Assembly: GCA_041675505.1 (NCBI GenBank)
Contig: JBAYTR010000016.1
Location: 1-64,000, forward strand
DNA from: JAGPCK01 sp041675505
GTDB taxonomy: Bacteria > Bacteroidota > Bacteroidia > UKL13-3
Length of the DNA stretch: 64,000 nucleotides
Reading direction: 5' to 3'
Position numbers and translations under genes: made by a program. Each line of letters starts with the position of its first letter. The first letter of the stretch is position 1. Below the pieces are notes generated by a model that worked only from the letters and a program-made list of their open reading frames with translations, was not told the origin of the DNA and searched no databases. Below, in pieces: positions 43,580 to 54,200 of this stretch.

Positions 43580-44896
43580 ATGAAGCGTGTACTTTATATT
43601 GCCTACTACTGGCCTCCCTGCGGAGGTATAGGCCCTGTACGCAATACCAAGTTTACCAAATACTTCAGAACCTTTGGCTGGGAGCCGGTGATTTACGCTC
43701 CGCAAAATGCCCAATACCCCGTAACTGACGAAAGCACTTTAAAAGACCTTCCGGCCGGAGTGGAAATACTGCGCACCCCTATTCGCGAACCATACGGTTT
43801 GTTCAATGTAATAAAAGGTAAAAAAAAGAGCGAAGCCGTTAAAGATGTTTTTCTGGTGAAGGAAAAAGGCCCTGGTTTAATGCACCAATTGGGGCTGTGG
43901 GTAAGAGCAAATTTTTTTATACCTGATGCCCGTGCACTTTGGATTAAACCTTCCATCAACTACCTGCGCAGTTACCTGAAAGAACACCCTGTTGATGCGA
44001 TTATTTCTTATGGCCCCCCGCACTCCATGCACCTTATTGCACTGGCACTGCATAAAGAGTTGGGCATACCCTGGTTAAGCGATTGGCAGGACCCGTGGAC
44101 AGAAATTGACTACTACGAAAAGTTTCCCATGATGAATAGCGCCAAACGCCAGCACGAGCGACTGGAGAAAGAAGTGCTGCAAACAGCCAATGAAGTAGTA
44201 ATGGTGAGCAAAAGCTGGTGCAAGGATTTAGAACAACTGAGCGGACGCAATGTACACTATATTCCATTCGGGTATGATGCTGATGATTTTGAGGGCATAC
44301 CCCATGAACGCAACACGCATTTTACGATTACGCATTTTGGCACTTTGGGCAACGACAGAAATCCGGTGATACTATGGGAAACCTTACAGGAATTGATACA
44401 TGAAAACCTTATTCATAAAAACGACATTAAAATTCATTTGGCAGGGCAGGTAGATGATTCTGTTTTTCAATCCATCGAACACTGCGGATTAAAAGAGCAA
44501 TTGATTTACGAGCATCAGATTAATAAATCAGCGCTGTTTCACTACTTGCGCAAAAGCGAGTTACTGCTCGTGCTCATTAACAAGCCTGAAACAGGATTAC
44601 GGTATAACAATCGCGGACGTATACCCGCCAAGGTATTTGAGTGCATAGGTGCTCAACGGCCCATACTGGTAATTGGCCCTCCTGATGGTGACGTGGCCAA
44701 TATTGTGCGCGAAACAAAGGCAGGTATAAATGTAAATTATCAGGAGAAAGATGCACTGAAACAACACCTCACTTCTTTGTACATTCAATGGAAAAACAAT
44801 GCAGTGGTGCAGCAAAATACCTCAGGAGAGATTTACAGCTTTGAGTACCTGTGCAAACAAATGAGTGAAATCCTTAACAGCATGTCTAAGCACTGA
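43580..44896 (+). CDS. Glycosyltransferase, GT4-like GT-B fold
   Basis: A 438-aa protein. The N-terminal Rossmann half starts VLYIAYYWPPCGGIGPVR, the glycine-rich acceptor-side loop. HSMHLIALALHKELGIPWLSDWQDPW is a known feature of GT4 proteins of surface polysaccharide loci. The C-terminal half has ITHFGTLGNDRNP (donor domain start) and RGRIPAKVFECIGAQRPIL, containing the Glu used to bind the nucleotide sugar. No membrane segment is evident. The sugar is unknown. The 3' end overlaps that of the convergent GT2 gene by 11 nt, and a possible near-consensus -7 (TAAACTTG) precedes it. Confidence 0.88.
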   Translation: MKRVLYIAYYWPPCGGIGPVRNTKFTKYFRTFGWEPVIYAPQNAQYPVTDESTLKDLPAGVEILRTPIREPYGLFNVIKGKKKSEAVKDVFLVKEKGPGLMHQLGLWVRANFFIPDARALWIKPSINYLRSYLKEHPVDAIISYGPPHSMHLIALALHKELGIPWLSDWQDPWTEIDYYEKFPMMNSAKRQHERLEKEVLQTANEVVMVSKSWCKDLEQLSGRNVHYIPFGYDADDFEGIPHERNTHFTITHFGTLGNDRNPVILWETLQELIHENLIHKNDIKIHLAGQVDDSVFQSIEHCGLKEQLIYEHQINKSALFHYLRKSELLLVLINKPETGLRYNNRGRIPAKVFECIGAQRPILVIGPPDGDVANIVRETKAGINVNYQEKDALKQHLTSLYIQWKNNAVVQQNTSGEIYSFEYLCKQMSEILNSMSKH

Positions 44897-45755
44897 ATCG
44901 CCATCTGCGATAAATTTTAAACAAGGTAGTTGATTTAAGTAAAGCAATCAGTCGCACTTTTATTACCATCAACGGGTAATAAAAATAGTTGAGCAGCGTA
45001 ATGTGAAGCGGAAAATGTTCCTTACCATATCGTACCGTTTCTTTCAAACTTTTTAACCGATTGGTGTAACTGAACCCTACCGTTTCATACTCAGCAATTA
45101 CCTGATTTAAGTACAGTGCTCTGTAATGCGGTTGCTTAAAGAAACGCACCATCCATTCCTGGTCGGCCAGTATGCGGTAGTTGAGATTATACTTGCCCAA
45201 TTGCGCAAACATACTTTTTCTGAAAAACACACCCTGATGACTTATGGGAATAGTGTGATAGAAATTTTTTAGCGTCAGTTCCCGGCCAAATTCATAATTC
45301 ACCCCTGTGGGTTCATTTTTAGTACGCACCTTTCCGTATAGTAAATCATATTCCTGATGAGCATGAGCAAAAACTTTTTCCAAAGTATCTTCATCCATCA
45401 GGTTATCTCCAGCGTTTAGGAAATAAATCCACTCTCCTTTGGCCAAATCAATGGCTTTGTTCATAGCATCATAGATGCCTTTATCCGGCTCGCTTAGAAA
45501 AGTGGTAATACAATCTTTATGCTGATTTATTAAGTGCAGCGTACCATCGGTGGAGGCACCATCCAACACTACATATTCAAAGTTTCTGAATTTTTGTTTA
45601 CGCACGCTTCCTATAGTCTCCGGCAAAACTTTCTCCGCATTACGCACTACAGTAACTATGGAAAGTAAGGGAGTACTCACGTGGCTCTTATCAGAAATTG
45701 CAATTGCATCCTTTTTTGGTACGCAAAGGCGACTTGCGGCTACGGCAACCTTCAC
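44886..45755 (-). CDS. Glycosyltransferase family 2
   Basis: A 289-aa GT-A enzyme with LSIVTVVRNAEKVLPETI at the start of the fold (about residue 30), EYVVLDGASTDGT with the first aspartates, EPDKGIYDAMNKAIDLAKG, and YFLNAGDNL as the metal-binding DxD-like segment. RILADQEWMVRFF contains the likely catalytic-base region. The pattern resembles colanic-acid/WcaA-like transferases. The first ~28 residues precede the domain and may be partly untranslated, so the start is uncertain. It is convergent with the GT4 gene, which suggests a shared role in surface glycan assembly. Confidence 0.88.
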   Translation of the reverse strand: MKVAVAASRLCVPKKDAIAISDKSHVSTPLLSIVTVVRNAEKVLPETIGSVRKQKFRNFEYVVLDGASTDGTLHLINQHKDCITTFLSEPDKGIYDAMNKAIDLAKGEWIYFLNAGDNLMDEDTLEKVFAHAHQEYDLLYGKVRTKNEPTGVNYEFGRELTLKNFYHTIPISHQGVFFRKSMFAQLGKYNLNYRILADQEWMVRFFKQPHYRALYLNQVIAEYETVGFSYTNRLKSLKETVRYGKEHFPLHITLLNYFYYPLMVIKVRLIALLKSTTLFKIYRRWRFSA

Positions 45756-45878
45756 TAAGCCCTGCTACCAGAACAGCAGCAAGTAAAATTAACAAAATGT
45801 GTTTTGTGCGCATCACTACAAAATTATTGAAAAAGGCCGATTAAATTCAGTAAAATTGCGGCACTAACAAAATAATGC

Positions 45879-46529
45879 ATGGAACTGTTACACACCATCC
45901 TGGATTTCTTTCTTCACTTAGACAAACACCTCACCGACATTGTGAACGAATACGGTACGCTTACCTATGCCATACTGTTCCTTATTGTGTTTGTTGAAAC
46001 CGGGCTGATTGTGATGCCCCTTTTACCCGGAGATTCTTTATTATTTGCTGCCGGTGCACTGGCTGCCTTACCCGGATCTGAATTAAGTGTGGCCATTATT
46101 ATTCCGTTGCTTATTGTGGCTGCTTTGGCCGGTGATAACGTGAATTATTTTATCGGCAGCTACTTCAGTGAACAGATTAAAAAACGCGAACGCATATTTT
46201 TGTTTAAGCGTGAATACATTACACAAACCGAAGCATTCTACGAGAAGCATGGGGGGAAAACCGTTATTATGGCACGTTTTGTTCCTATTGTACGCACCAT
46301 AGCCCCTTTTGTAGCCGGTGCAGGAAACATGCCCTACAAACGCTACATCACGTTCTGCGTTTTAGGTGCGGTACTGTGGGTGGTGGGCATTACACTTATG
46401 GGATATGCTTTCGGTAATATTCCTGTGGTGAAAAATAATTTTGAGATAGTGATTTTTGGTATCATAGGTTTGTCGGTTCTGCCCATTATCATTGGTGTAC
46501 TCAAATCCAAATTCTCGGGCAGCAAATAA
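45879..46529 (+). CDS. DedA family (SNARE-associated) membrane protein
   Basis: A 216-aa inner-membrane protein with about five hydrophobic segments. Family motifs are LIVFVETGLIVMPLLPGDSLL near residues 35-55, and further on FLFKREYITQTEAFYEKHGG and MARFVPIVRTIAPFVAGAGN. DedA proteins are implicated in undecaprenyl-phosphate or phospholipid flipping and membrane homeostasis. The gene ends 5 nt before aroE, so the two are co-transcribed. Confidence 0.93.
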   Translation: MELLHTILDFFLHLDKHLTDIVNEYGTLTYAILFLIVFVETGLIVMPLLPGDSLLFAAGALAALPGSELSVAIIIPLLIVAALAGDNVNYFIGSYFSEQIKKRERIFLFKREYITQTEAFYEKHGGKTVIMARFVPIVRTIAPFVAGAGNMPYKRYITFCVLGAVLWVVGITLMGYAFGNIPVVKNNFEIVIFGIIGLSVLPIIIGVLKSKFSGSK

Positions 46530-46534
46530 CCAAC

Positions 46535-47290
46535 ATGGCACTTTTCGGGCTTATCGGCTATCCGCTCTCGCATTCTTTTTCTGAGAAATATTTTACAGAA
46601 AAATTTAAGAAGGAAAAGCTGAGCAGCCATAGTTACAAGCTCTTCCCGCTGCACTTCATCAGTGAATTGCCTATACTCCTTTCGGCCTATCCTGAGTTGA
46701 AAGGATTGAATGTAACTATTCCCTACAAAGAGCAGGCAATGGCATTTATGGATGAATTGGATAAAACAGCTGTGGAGGCTCAGGCAGTAAACACCATCAC
46801 CATCCGGCAGAGTGTTGAAGAAAACAAATACCACCTCAAAGGTTACAATACAGATATGTTCGGGTTCAGGGAATCTATTCGGCCCATATTGCGCAACAAC
46901 CACCAGCAAGCTTTAATACTGGGTACCGGAGGAGCAGCCAAGGCTATTGCAGCAGTGCTCAAAAGCATGAATATTAATTACCTTTTTGTTTCCCGCCAGC
47001 CCAAAACGGGCGAAGTGAGTTATGCTGAACTGAACGAAACGGCAATACAAAACTTTCCTTTTATCATTAATTGTACTCCGGCCGGCATGCAAAATCAGGA
47101 TGTTTTTTGTCCGCCAATTCCGTACGAGTTTATTACCGAAAAAAATTTCCTGTACGATTTAATCTACAACCCCGAAGAAACTGAATTTCTGAAACGTGGT
47201 AAACAACGTGGGGCGCTGGTTAAAAACGGCTTGGAGATGCTGCACCTGCAAGCGGAAAAAGCCTGGCAAATTTGGCAGGGTATTGCTTAG
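46535..47290 (+). CDS. aroE: Shikimate dehydrogenase
   Basis: NADPH-dependent reduction of 3-dehydroshikimate in aromatic amino-acid synthesis. The product is 251 aa. GYPLSHSFSEKYF binds substrate through the Ser-x-Ser pair, LNVTIPYKEQAM carries the catalytic Lys, and KGYNTDMFGF provides the catalytic Asp. The nucleotide-binding glycine loop is LGTGGAAKAIAAVLKS. NGLEMLHLQAEKAWQIW is the C-terminal helix. It follows dedA by 5 nt. Confidence 0.95.
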   Translation: MALFGLIGYPLSHSFSEKYFTEKFKKEKLSSHSYKLFPLHFISELPILLSAYPELKGLNVTIPYKEQAMAFMDELDKTAVEAQAVNTITIRQSVEENKYHLKGYNTDMFGFRESIRPILRNNHQQALILGTGGAAKAIAAVLKSMNINYLFVSRQPKTGEVSYAELNETAIQNFPFIINCTPAGMQNQDVFCPPIPYEFITEKNFLYDLIYNPEETEFLKRGKQRGALVKNGLEMLHLQAEKAWQIWQGIA

Positions 47291-47313
47291 TGTACAGCTC
47301 AATTTACACTAAG
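47286..47313 (+). terminator. Possible weak terminator after aroE
   Basis: CTTAGTGTA (47286-47294) pairs with TACACTAAG (47305-47313), a 9-bp perfect stem that includes the aroE stop codon. No T-run follows, so this may be an mRNA-stabilising hairpin rather than a terminator. Confidence 0.35.
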
Positions 47314-47373
47314 CACAGCAGCTCGTGAACAACTCATACTCCTGCTCATACACTATCTGATTATTTTCGCGGC

Positions 47374-48168
47374 ATGTTCCGCCTCCTTATTTTTACCTTA
47401 CTGATGTGTTTGCCGCTCATCACTCGGGCTCAAATTATCTACAGTGAGAGTTTTGTACTCACACCGCCTGATAGCACTCAACCTTACCGCGGAAGTGTAT
47501 CGGGTTCTTTTATGTCACAAAAACAGAAGGACATTTTTTTCCAACTCAATCAGCGCGCTGATTTTGCAATGCGCATTAAACACGCCAGCCTGATTCTGGC
47601 CAACAACTTCGACATTATTCGTAACGGAAATCAAACTGTATTAAGTGGTGGTTTTGCTTATGCTAAACTTCGCAGGTTTGTAGAGCGAAGCATAATGCCC
47701 GAATATTTTGCTCAATACCAATGGTTCGATATTCGCGGCTTGGACCAACGTATGGTGCTGGGGAGCAACCTGCGTTTTAAAATTTTACATACCAAAACCG
47801 ATGCCTTTTATGTAGCTACAGGGGCAATGCTTGAATACGAGAAATGGAACTACAATGCAGTGCCTGAACACCGGCTCCCCGTGAGCAGAACTCCGCAAGA
47901 AGTATTGGCTCCAAAGTGGAACATATATGCCAGTTTTGACCACGATCTTACCAAAAACATTTTGCTTGATGCCGGCTTCTATTACCAAACACGAATGCTT
48001 CCTGCATTTGAATATACCCGGATAGCCAATCACCTTCGCATAGGTTGGAAAGTAAATAAACACATCATGCTCTCAGGAGTAATACGGGTAATCTATGAGT
48101 ATAAACCAATTGTTCCTGTTGACCCTTGGTGGTACAGAGTAAGCAATGAATTAACCTACAGATTTTGA
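47374..48168 (+). CDS. Putative outer-membrane beta-barrel protein
   Basis: A 264-aa protein with a signal peptide (LIFTLLMCLPLITRAQ). It is built of alternating amphipathic strands (HASLILANNFDIIRNG, VLSGGFAYAKLRRF, AFYVATGAMLEYEKW, HIMLSGVIRVIYEY) and ends in the strand WYRVSNELTYRF. A C-terminal Phe is the standard signature for Bam-dependent insertion. The overall pattern resembles DUF481/YdiY-like barrels, but this assignment is tentative. No specific function can be given. Confidence 0.7.
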   Translation: MFRLLIFTLLMCLPLITRAQIIYSESFVLTPPDSTQPYRGSVSGSFMSQKQKDIFFQLNQRADFAMRIKHASLILANNFDIIRNGNQTVLSGGFAYAKLRRFVERSIMPEYFAQYQWFDIRGLDQRMVLGSNLRFKILHTKTDAFYVATGAMLEYEKWNYNAVPEHRLPVSRTPQEVLAPKWNIYASFDHDLTKNILLDAGFYYQTRMLPAFEYTRIANHLRIGWKVNKHIMLSGVIRVIYEYKPIVPVDPWWYRVSNELTYRF

Positions 48169-48222
48169 GCTGTTCTCTATCTGTTGTTTTAATTGCGATG
48201 TCTTTGCTAAATTGGTTTTACT

Positions 48223-48230
48223 TACTTTTG
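48223..48230 (+). promoter_or_regulatory. -7 element for the second GNAT gene
   Basis: TACTTTTG is an exact TAnnTTTG match 23 nt before ATG 48254. TTTG at 48203-48206 is 16 nt upstream, a slightly short -33 spacing. Its position supports the later ATG. Confidence 0.5.
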
Positions 48231-48253
48231 CAAGTAAGAGTTGTGCCTCAAAG

Positions 48254-48688
48254 ATGCTTACAGTAAAATTTGCCCAAACACCCGATGAACATAGAATGGC
48301 CTATGAGGTACGTTGGGAAGTGCTTCGTAAGCCTTGGAACCAACCTAAAGGCAGCGAAACTGATGAGATGGAAAGCACAGCCCATACCATTATCGCAACA
48401 GAAAATGGCATTACCTGCGCTACCGGAAGATTGCAAGCCTCAGGCGAACATACCGGACAAATAAGGTACATGGCTGTAAATCCGAACATGCAAGGCAAAG
48501 GGTTGGGTAAAAAAGTACTGCTGGCTCTTGAAGCTAAAGCTGTAGAATTAGGAATGAAAAGTATTGTGCTTAATGCCAGAGAAAATGCAGTAAATTTTTA
48601 TTTGCAAAACGGCTACCACATTACAGGCGATGCTGAAACATTATATGGAGTAATACGGCATCTCAGAATGGAAAAAAAACTGAATTAA
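48254..48688 (+). CDS. GNAT-family N-acetyltransferase
   Basis: A 144-aa acetyltransferase from ATG 48254 (MLTVKFAQTPDEHRMAYEV). The first helices contain RWEVLRKPWNQPKGSETDEME. The acetyl-CoA loop is MAVNPNMQGKGLGKKVL, and NARENAVNFYLQNGYH completes the fold. The substrate is unknown. A frame extension to 48212 crosses the -7 element and is rejected. It precedes the histidine kinase by 15 nt and may be co-transcribed with it. Confidence 0.87.
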   Translation: MLTVKFAQTPDEHRMAYEVRWEVLRKPWNQPKGSETDEMESTAHTIIATENGITCATGRLQASGEHTGQIRYMAVNPNMQGKGLGKKVLLALEAKAVELGMKSIVLNARENAVNFYLQNGYHITGDAETLYGVIRHLRMEKKLN

Positions 48689-48703
48689 GAGAAATACGTG
48701 AAC

Positions 48704-50266
48704 ATGGAATTGAATGAAATAGTTAAAGCCCTTCCGGCACTTCTGGGAACTGCAGTAGTAATTGCCTTAATAGTACTCTTTGTAATCTATCAGATAAAAA
48801 AGTGGAACAACACCTCTAAGCAAGTAACAATTCCCGCAGAGCAGTCAGTAACCAGCGCAACAGAAGAACAACTACATAAAGCCACGCCTGACTTTCACTA
48901 CAGCACTCTCATTGAAACCATGCGGGAAGCCCTGCTTTATGTAGATAATGACGACTACCTGCAATTTGCTAATCAAAGATTCTACGACCTGGTAGGCTAC
49001 ACCGAACAAGAATTGAAAGCAGGTCCGTTGCTTAAAATCATTGTCCCTGAAGAATACCAGCATATCATTCTGGAGAAAAATAATCTGCGCAAAAAGAAGG
49101 TAAATGATTGGTATGAAATTCCATTCAAGCATAAATCAGGTAAATTAATCTGGGTAAAAATATCTGCCAGTCATTTACAAAATAAAAAGGGCGAAGTCAT
49201 CGGCTCCTTAGGCACTATCACTGATATATCTGAAATCAGAAAAGCATACGAAGATCTTAAAGCCAGTGAGGAGCGTTTTGTTTCATTCATGGACAATATC
49301 CCGGCCGCTGCCTGGATTAAAGACCCTGAAGGAAAATTTCTTTTCATCAACAAAAATTATGCAAACAGGTTTAACCTTCAACCTGAAAATGTTGTCGGCA
49401 AAAAAGTGGAAGACCTGATACCGTTGCATGCAATAAGCCCTTCCATTCAAGTAGACAAGCGAGTAATACTGGAAGGCATCAAAGACGAATTGGTTGAGTT
49501 TAATGCCACCCCTGACGGAGAGGGGCACCACTGGCTGGTAAGCCGTTTTCCTATACCCGTACCACATAAAAAACTCAATCAACTTGGCGGCATTGCTTTC
49601 AATGTAACTACCTTGATTGAAACACAAAACCAATTGGAAAAATCGGTGAAGGAAAAAGACATCTTGCTGCGCGAAATACATCACCGAGTAAAAAACAACC
49701 TGCAGATTATCTCCAGTTTGCTCAACCTTCAAAATAAAGTTGTCTCAGATAGCCACTCTTCAAAAGCGCTACAGGAAAGCCAAAACAGAGTACGTTCAAT
49801 GGCATTGATTCATGAAAAATTATACCAATCAGCCAACATTGCACTTATAGATTTTGGAGATTATGCACGTAGTATTTGCAACTACCTCTATAAATCATAT
49901 GTTATAGACTCGTCTAAAATTAAGTTGACACTGGAGGCTGATAACATTAAAATTGATGTAGAGACTGCCATGCCTATGGGGCTTATTCTTACCGAGCTTT
50001 TTTCCAACACACTAAAATATGCCTTTGTAGGCAAAGACTCCGGAAATGTAAATATTTCACTTCGTTTTGATGGAGATTGGCTCGTAATGGTAATAGCAGA
50101 TGACGGAGTGGGAATGGATGAATCATTTAATATCAAAAAAACAGAATCTTTGGGCTTACAACTGGTAGATTCTCTCATTGAACAGTTAAATGGCCAGCTG
50201 GAGTTTGACTCTAAAAACGGAACCCGATTCATCGTAGTTGTACCTGTTAATGTTAAAAATACATGA
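48704..50266 (+). CDS. PAS-domain sensor histidine kinase (HisKA_2 type)
   Basis: A 520-aa membrane kinase. A single N-terminal membrane helix (LLGTAVVIALIVLFVIYQI, ~10-30) is followed by two PAS domains. The first spans ~60-180, with LLYVDNDDYLQFANQRFYDLVGY and a PAC segment. The second spans ~190-310, with AAWIKDPEGKFLFINKNYA. The phosphoacceptor region is EIHHRVKNNLQIISSLLNLQ near 330-350. The ATPase domain has GLILTELFSNTLKYAF and ADDGVGMD. This HisKA_2 arrangement is common in Bacteroidota. No response regulator is adjacent. ATG 48704 is preferred over GTG 48698. Its stop overlaps the next glycosyltransferase start (ATGA). Confidence 0.92.
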   Translation: MELNEIVKALPALLGTAVVIALIVLFVIYQIKKWNNTSKQVTIPAEQSVTSATEEQLHKATPDFHYSTLIETMREALLYVDNDDYLQFANQRFYDLVGYTEQELKAGPLLKIIVPEEYQHIILEKNNLRKKKVNDWYEIPFKHKSGKLIWVKISASHLQNKKGEVIGSLGTITDISEIRKAYEDLKASEERFVSFMDNIPAAAWIKDPEGKFLFINKNYANRFNLQPENVVGKKVEDLIPLHAISPSIQVDKRVILEGIKDELVEFNATPDGEGHHWLVSRFPIPVPHKKLNQLGGIAFNVTTLIETQNQLEKSVKEKDILLREIHHRVKNNLQIISSLLNLQNKVVSDSHSSKALQESQNRVRSMALIHEKLYQSANIALIDFGDYARSICNYLYKSYVIDSSKIKLTLEADNIKIDVETAMPMGLILTELFSNTLKYAFVGKDSGNVNISLRFDGDWLVMVIADDGVGMDESFNIKKTESLGLQLVDSLIEQLNGQLEFDSKNGTRFIVVVPVNVKNT

Positions 50267-51138
50267 GCCTTGTAATTACTTCGCATCCTAATAATATCAA
50301 AGATGACAAAACCCTGTTCAGCATAATCATCCCATCCTGGAATAACTTGTCACTACTCAAGGTTTGCGTGAATAGTATTTTGAAAAACTCTGCATTCAAA
50401 CATCAGATTATTGTTCATGTTAATGAAGGAAAAGACGGCACTGAAAACTGGGTAAAAGAAAGTGGATTTGATTACACCTGCTCATTAGATAATGTGGGCG
50501 TTTGTTTTGCACTCAATGCTGCCGCTGCACTGGCAAGTACCAACTATATTCTTTATATCAACGATGATATGTATGTATGCCCGCAATGGGATAAATTTCT
50601 TTGGGAGGAAATACAGAATATCGGCCACAATAACTTTTTTCTTTCATCCACTATGATTGAACCTGTGGCCGGTAACCCTGCTGCCATTGCCCCGCACAAC
50701 TACGGCACAACCCCTGAAAACTTTGATGAAGCCAAATTGTTAAAAGAATACAACTCGTTCACTCACCACGACTGGAGTGGTTCTGCCTGGCCACCCAATG
50801 TGGTGCATAAGTCAATGTGGAATATGGTTGGCGGTTATAGCATAGAATTTTCACCCGGGTTTTACTCCGACCCTGATTTTTGTATAAAATTATGGAAAGC
50901 AGGCGTGCGTTTGTTTAAAGGTGTAAGCAGTTCCAGAGTATACCATTTCCGATCAAAGTCTACTGCACGCGTTAAAGCCAATAACGGACGAAAAACTTTT
51001 GCTGCCAAGTGGGGATTTCCTGCTTCTTACTTTTACAAGGAAGTATTACATCTTGGGCTCCCTTTTTCAGGGCCACTCATCGAATTCGAACCACATGCGC
51101 TGGCAAAAGCAAAAGCGCTGTGGCAAAGACTAAAATAA
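50263..51138 (+). CDS. Glycosyltransferase family 2
   Basis: A 291-aa GT-A protein. It has SIIIPSWNNLSLLKVCVNSIL at the first strand, HVNEGKDGTENWVKESGFDY, NVGVCFALNAAAALASTNY, and YINDDMYVCPQWD with the metal-binding Asp pair. YSIEFSPGFYSDPDFCIKLW contains the expected acidic base. The type is close to rhamnosyl- or polysaccharide-chain transferases. The acceptor is unknown. It is translationally coupled to the upstream histidine kinase by a 4-nt overlap and followed by a strong terminator. Confidence 0.88.
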   Translation: MSLVITSHPNNIKDDKTLFSIIIPSWNNLSLLKVCVNSILKNSAFKHQIIVHVNEGKDGTENWVKESGFDYTCSLDNVGVCFALNAAAALASTNYILYINDDMYVCPQWDKFLWEEIQNIGHNNFFLSSTMIEPVAGNPAAIAPHNYGTTPENFDEAKLLKEYNSFTHHDWSGSAWPPNVVHKSMWNMVGGYSIEFSPGFYSDPDFCIKLWKAGVRLFKGVSSSRVYHFRSKSTARVKANNGRKTFAAKWGFPASYFYKEVLHLGLPFSGPLIEFEPHALAKAKALWQRLK

Positions 51139-51164
51139 CATTATATATTTTTTCAAACTCACAT

Positions 51165-51202
51165 AAATAAGAAAGGCAACTCATGAGTTGCCTTTCTTAT
51201 TT
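51165..51202. terminator. Bidirectional terminator, 19-bp perfect palindrome
   Basis: Arms 51165-51183 and 51184-51202 are exact reverse complements. A- and T-rich ends surround the core GGCAACTCA/TGAGTTGCC. It lies between the GT2 gene and the convergent 1503-aa gene. Confidence 0.88.
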
Positions 51203-51224
51203 TAGGATATCGGGTAATTGAACC

Positions 51225-54200
51225 TTATCTCATCAAATTCACCGTGCCGCTGTACTTGTATATGGTGCCGTTATAGCTGGTTACTGTAACCTGCCAAGCG
51301 TATACGTCCTGCTGACAATCAACTGATTTAAACTTACCATCCCATCCTTCATCTTTATTATCAGAAGCATAAACCAATTCACCCCAACGGCTGAAGATAT
51401 CTAAATGGAAAGTCATTTGTCCGTCTACTTCAATGTAAAAACGTTGGTTACGTTCTTGTCCGCTTTGAGGACGGAAAGCATTAGGTGCAAATACAGTGAT
51501 GTCAGGTTCGATTTTTACCGGTAATGAATATTCCGATGCACAACCTTTATTAGTTACTAAATTCAACACCACCATAAACTCACCAACCTCGGCATCGTAT
51601 GTATATGTAGGGCTCTTAGCACTGGAGGTATCTCCGTCTGTTTTCGGACTACCGAAATCCCATGCATACGTAACACTATCTTCGTCTTGTATAAGTTCAG
51701 ATCCGTCATTTTCTGATCTCATTGATTTGTTGATAAAAGTGAAACGTGGCAGTGCAACAGTTGTTTTGCTTTTATCCGGCTCAAAGAAAGCGATAGGTGT
51801 ACGATTAACTTTGATAAAATCGGGTTTAGTTATAGTTGTATCGCAACCACCGGAATTCAAGTAAACTGATACAGGGTAAGTACCGTATTTTTTATAGGTA
51901 TGTGCCGGACTCTGCTCATCACCTGATAAAATATGGTAATAAGGAGCTTGGTCAGGCACAGCTGCAGAATCACCAAAATCCCACCTGATGTATTCAGCTA
52001 TAAACTGCCCCTCAAAAAGAGTGGTAAAGGGTTCGCAACCTTCCTGTATAGCTGTAAAGTCTCCTTCAGGTTGAGGCTTAATTTGAACTGTTTGTCTAGC
52101 ATAAGCAGCCGGACAAAGTCCGTTATCAGTAGATTTAAGAATTACCGCAAACTGACCGTTAACAATATCCTTTGATCCCGGCAGGTAACTTACCACACTG
52201 TCTGTTGCAAAGGTATCTGTGATATTATTAAACATACCGGTGAAATTACCACTCTTCTGCTCTGTTGACCAACGGAAAGAAGTTGTCTTAGCCATGGTAC
52301 CTCTGAGTGTGAATGGTAATCCCCGACAAAGAGACCCAGGGGGGATAATAGTAACTGTAGGTAGCCTTTGAACACGAATTAAAGTAGAATCGTTTTTCTG
52401 ACACTTGGTTTGTGGGTCTTTAAACGTGAAAAGTACTTTGTTGATACCTTCATTTACAATGGCTGCTTTCGGATCAAAAGTATTGTATGATTGATTAGGA
52501 CCAAGCGGTGTGCCGTTGATAAAGTATAATCCTCCGGGGCCTTTAGGCGAACCATTCATTACAAAAGGAGTTCTGTTTTCACACACCGCAGTATCAGGAA
52601 CTGTGAGTTTTGTATTAGGCAGTTTATATACTATCAACTTAGTAGTATCGCTCTCGGTACATCCAACAGCATTGGTGTAGGTGTAACGTAACACATTGAA
52701 TGGAAACTTGCCGTATATAACACCTGAACCCTTGGGATCAAACAAGCCGGAAGCATTGAGTGCAGGTATCGGAGGTTCTGATGTCCATGTACCACCGGTT
52801 GGTGTAGCACCACTTTTTAAATGAAGGTCAATAACTCCTACATCCTCACAAATGTCATCCAATACACCAGCGTTTACTACAGGAACAGGTTTTACAAAAT
52901 AAATGGCTGTGTCTTGATTTTCACAACCGTTATTATCTGTTGCCTTATACACCAGCATGTATGTTGTATCCTGTGATGCCCTTGCAGGGTAGAATGTATG
53001 TTTTCTAGGCAGTGGGAGATATTCTAAAACAGGATTGGAAATGTTTGTTTTAGGCGAAGGAGGAGCTAACCATTCACTACCGACACCAAAATTAGGGTAA
53101 GGCGTAATAGCAACAGGTAAGTCATTTCCGCATACAATAGTATCAGGACCAGCCCAAACAACCGGCAAATCCCAAATGGTAACACAAATAGAATCTGTCT
53201 GTGTACAGCCGTATTTATCTTTATGAACAACTATGAGTTCCCAACAAGGTGGATTACCATTTTTACCGCTAACTCCAAGGCAACTTAATTTTACCATTCC
53301 AAAATTAGGCGAGTTGGGGTCTGCATCAAAACACTGACGCTTGATACTGTCGCGAATTGTCCAATAAGTATAGGCACCTGTTGATATGTTTGAAACTGGC
53401 TGCATACCTGATTTAATGCCTGGATCCAACCATTGATCGGTAACACAGAATTTAGGATATTTATTTGTAAATGTAATGGTAGGTAATGGGTGTGTAAGCA
53501 CACGGGTTTCATCATAATCGTAACACGTCACCCCACCATAGGTTACTGAGACTTTTAGGGTATAATCTTTCGTACCCGACATTTGCGGATTAAGGAATAA
53601 AGTATCTTTATTGGAAAGCACATTAGGCGAGATGGTTTCAGTCCATTCGTATGTATCACCGCCACTTCCTCTCAAAGTGGTTGCATCAAATATACAAAGA
53701 GAGTCTCCGGGTCCTGCATCGGCAATTACTTCTCTGTTTACAAACAAGAGAGCCGAATCACTTTTCTGACACATGAAACTGTCTGTTACCATAACGTAGT
53801 ATTGTCCTGAGTCTCCTCCATATATAACCTGATCATCAGGTGTACCTTTTGGCGTTATCCAATTGTAGGCAATCAATCCGTTACCCCCATTATCTCCTGC
53901 ATCAAAAACTACACTGTCCTTAAAGCATATTCGTCTGTCGGGACCAAGATTAACCTGAGGAAGTGCTTTTATTTCAAGTTGTACTGTATCGTAAGACAAG
54001 CAAAGGAAAGAGTCTTTTACTTCTAATACATATTTTGCTGTTACTAATGGTGCTACTGAAATCACATTGGTATCTGCCGTTGCAGCAGATGGATAAATCC
54101 AACGGAAAGAATAAGGTTGTTTGCCATTTTTGGCAAAACCTGCAAATGTTTTACCACCTCCTATACAGGCAAAAGTGTCAATAGGAGCTATTGCTTTTAC

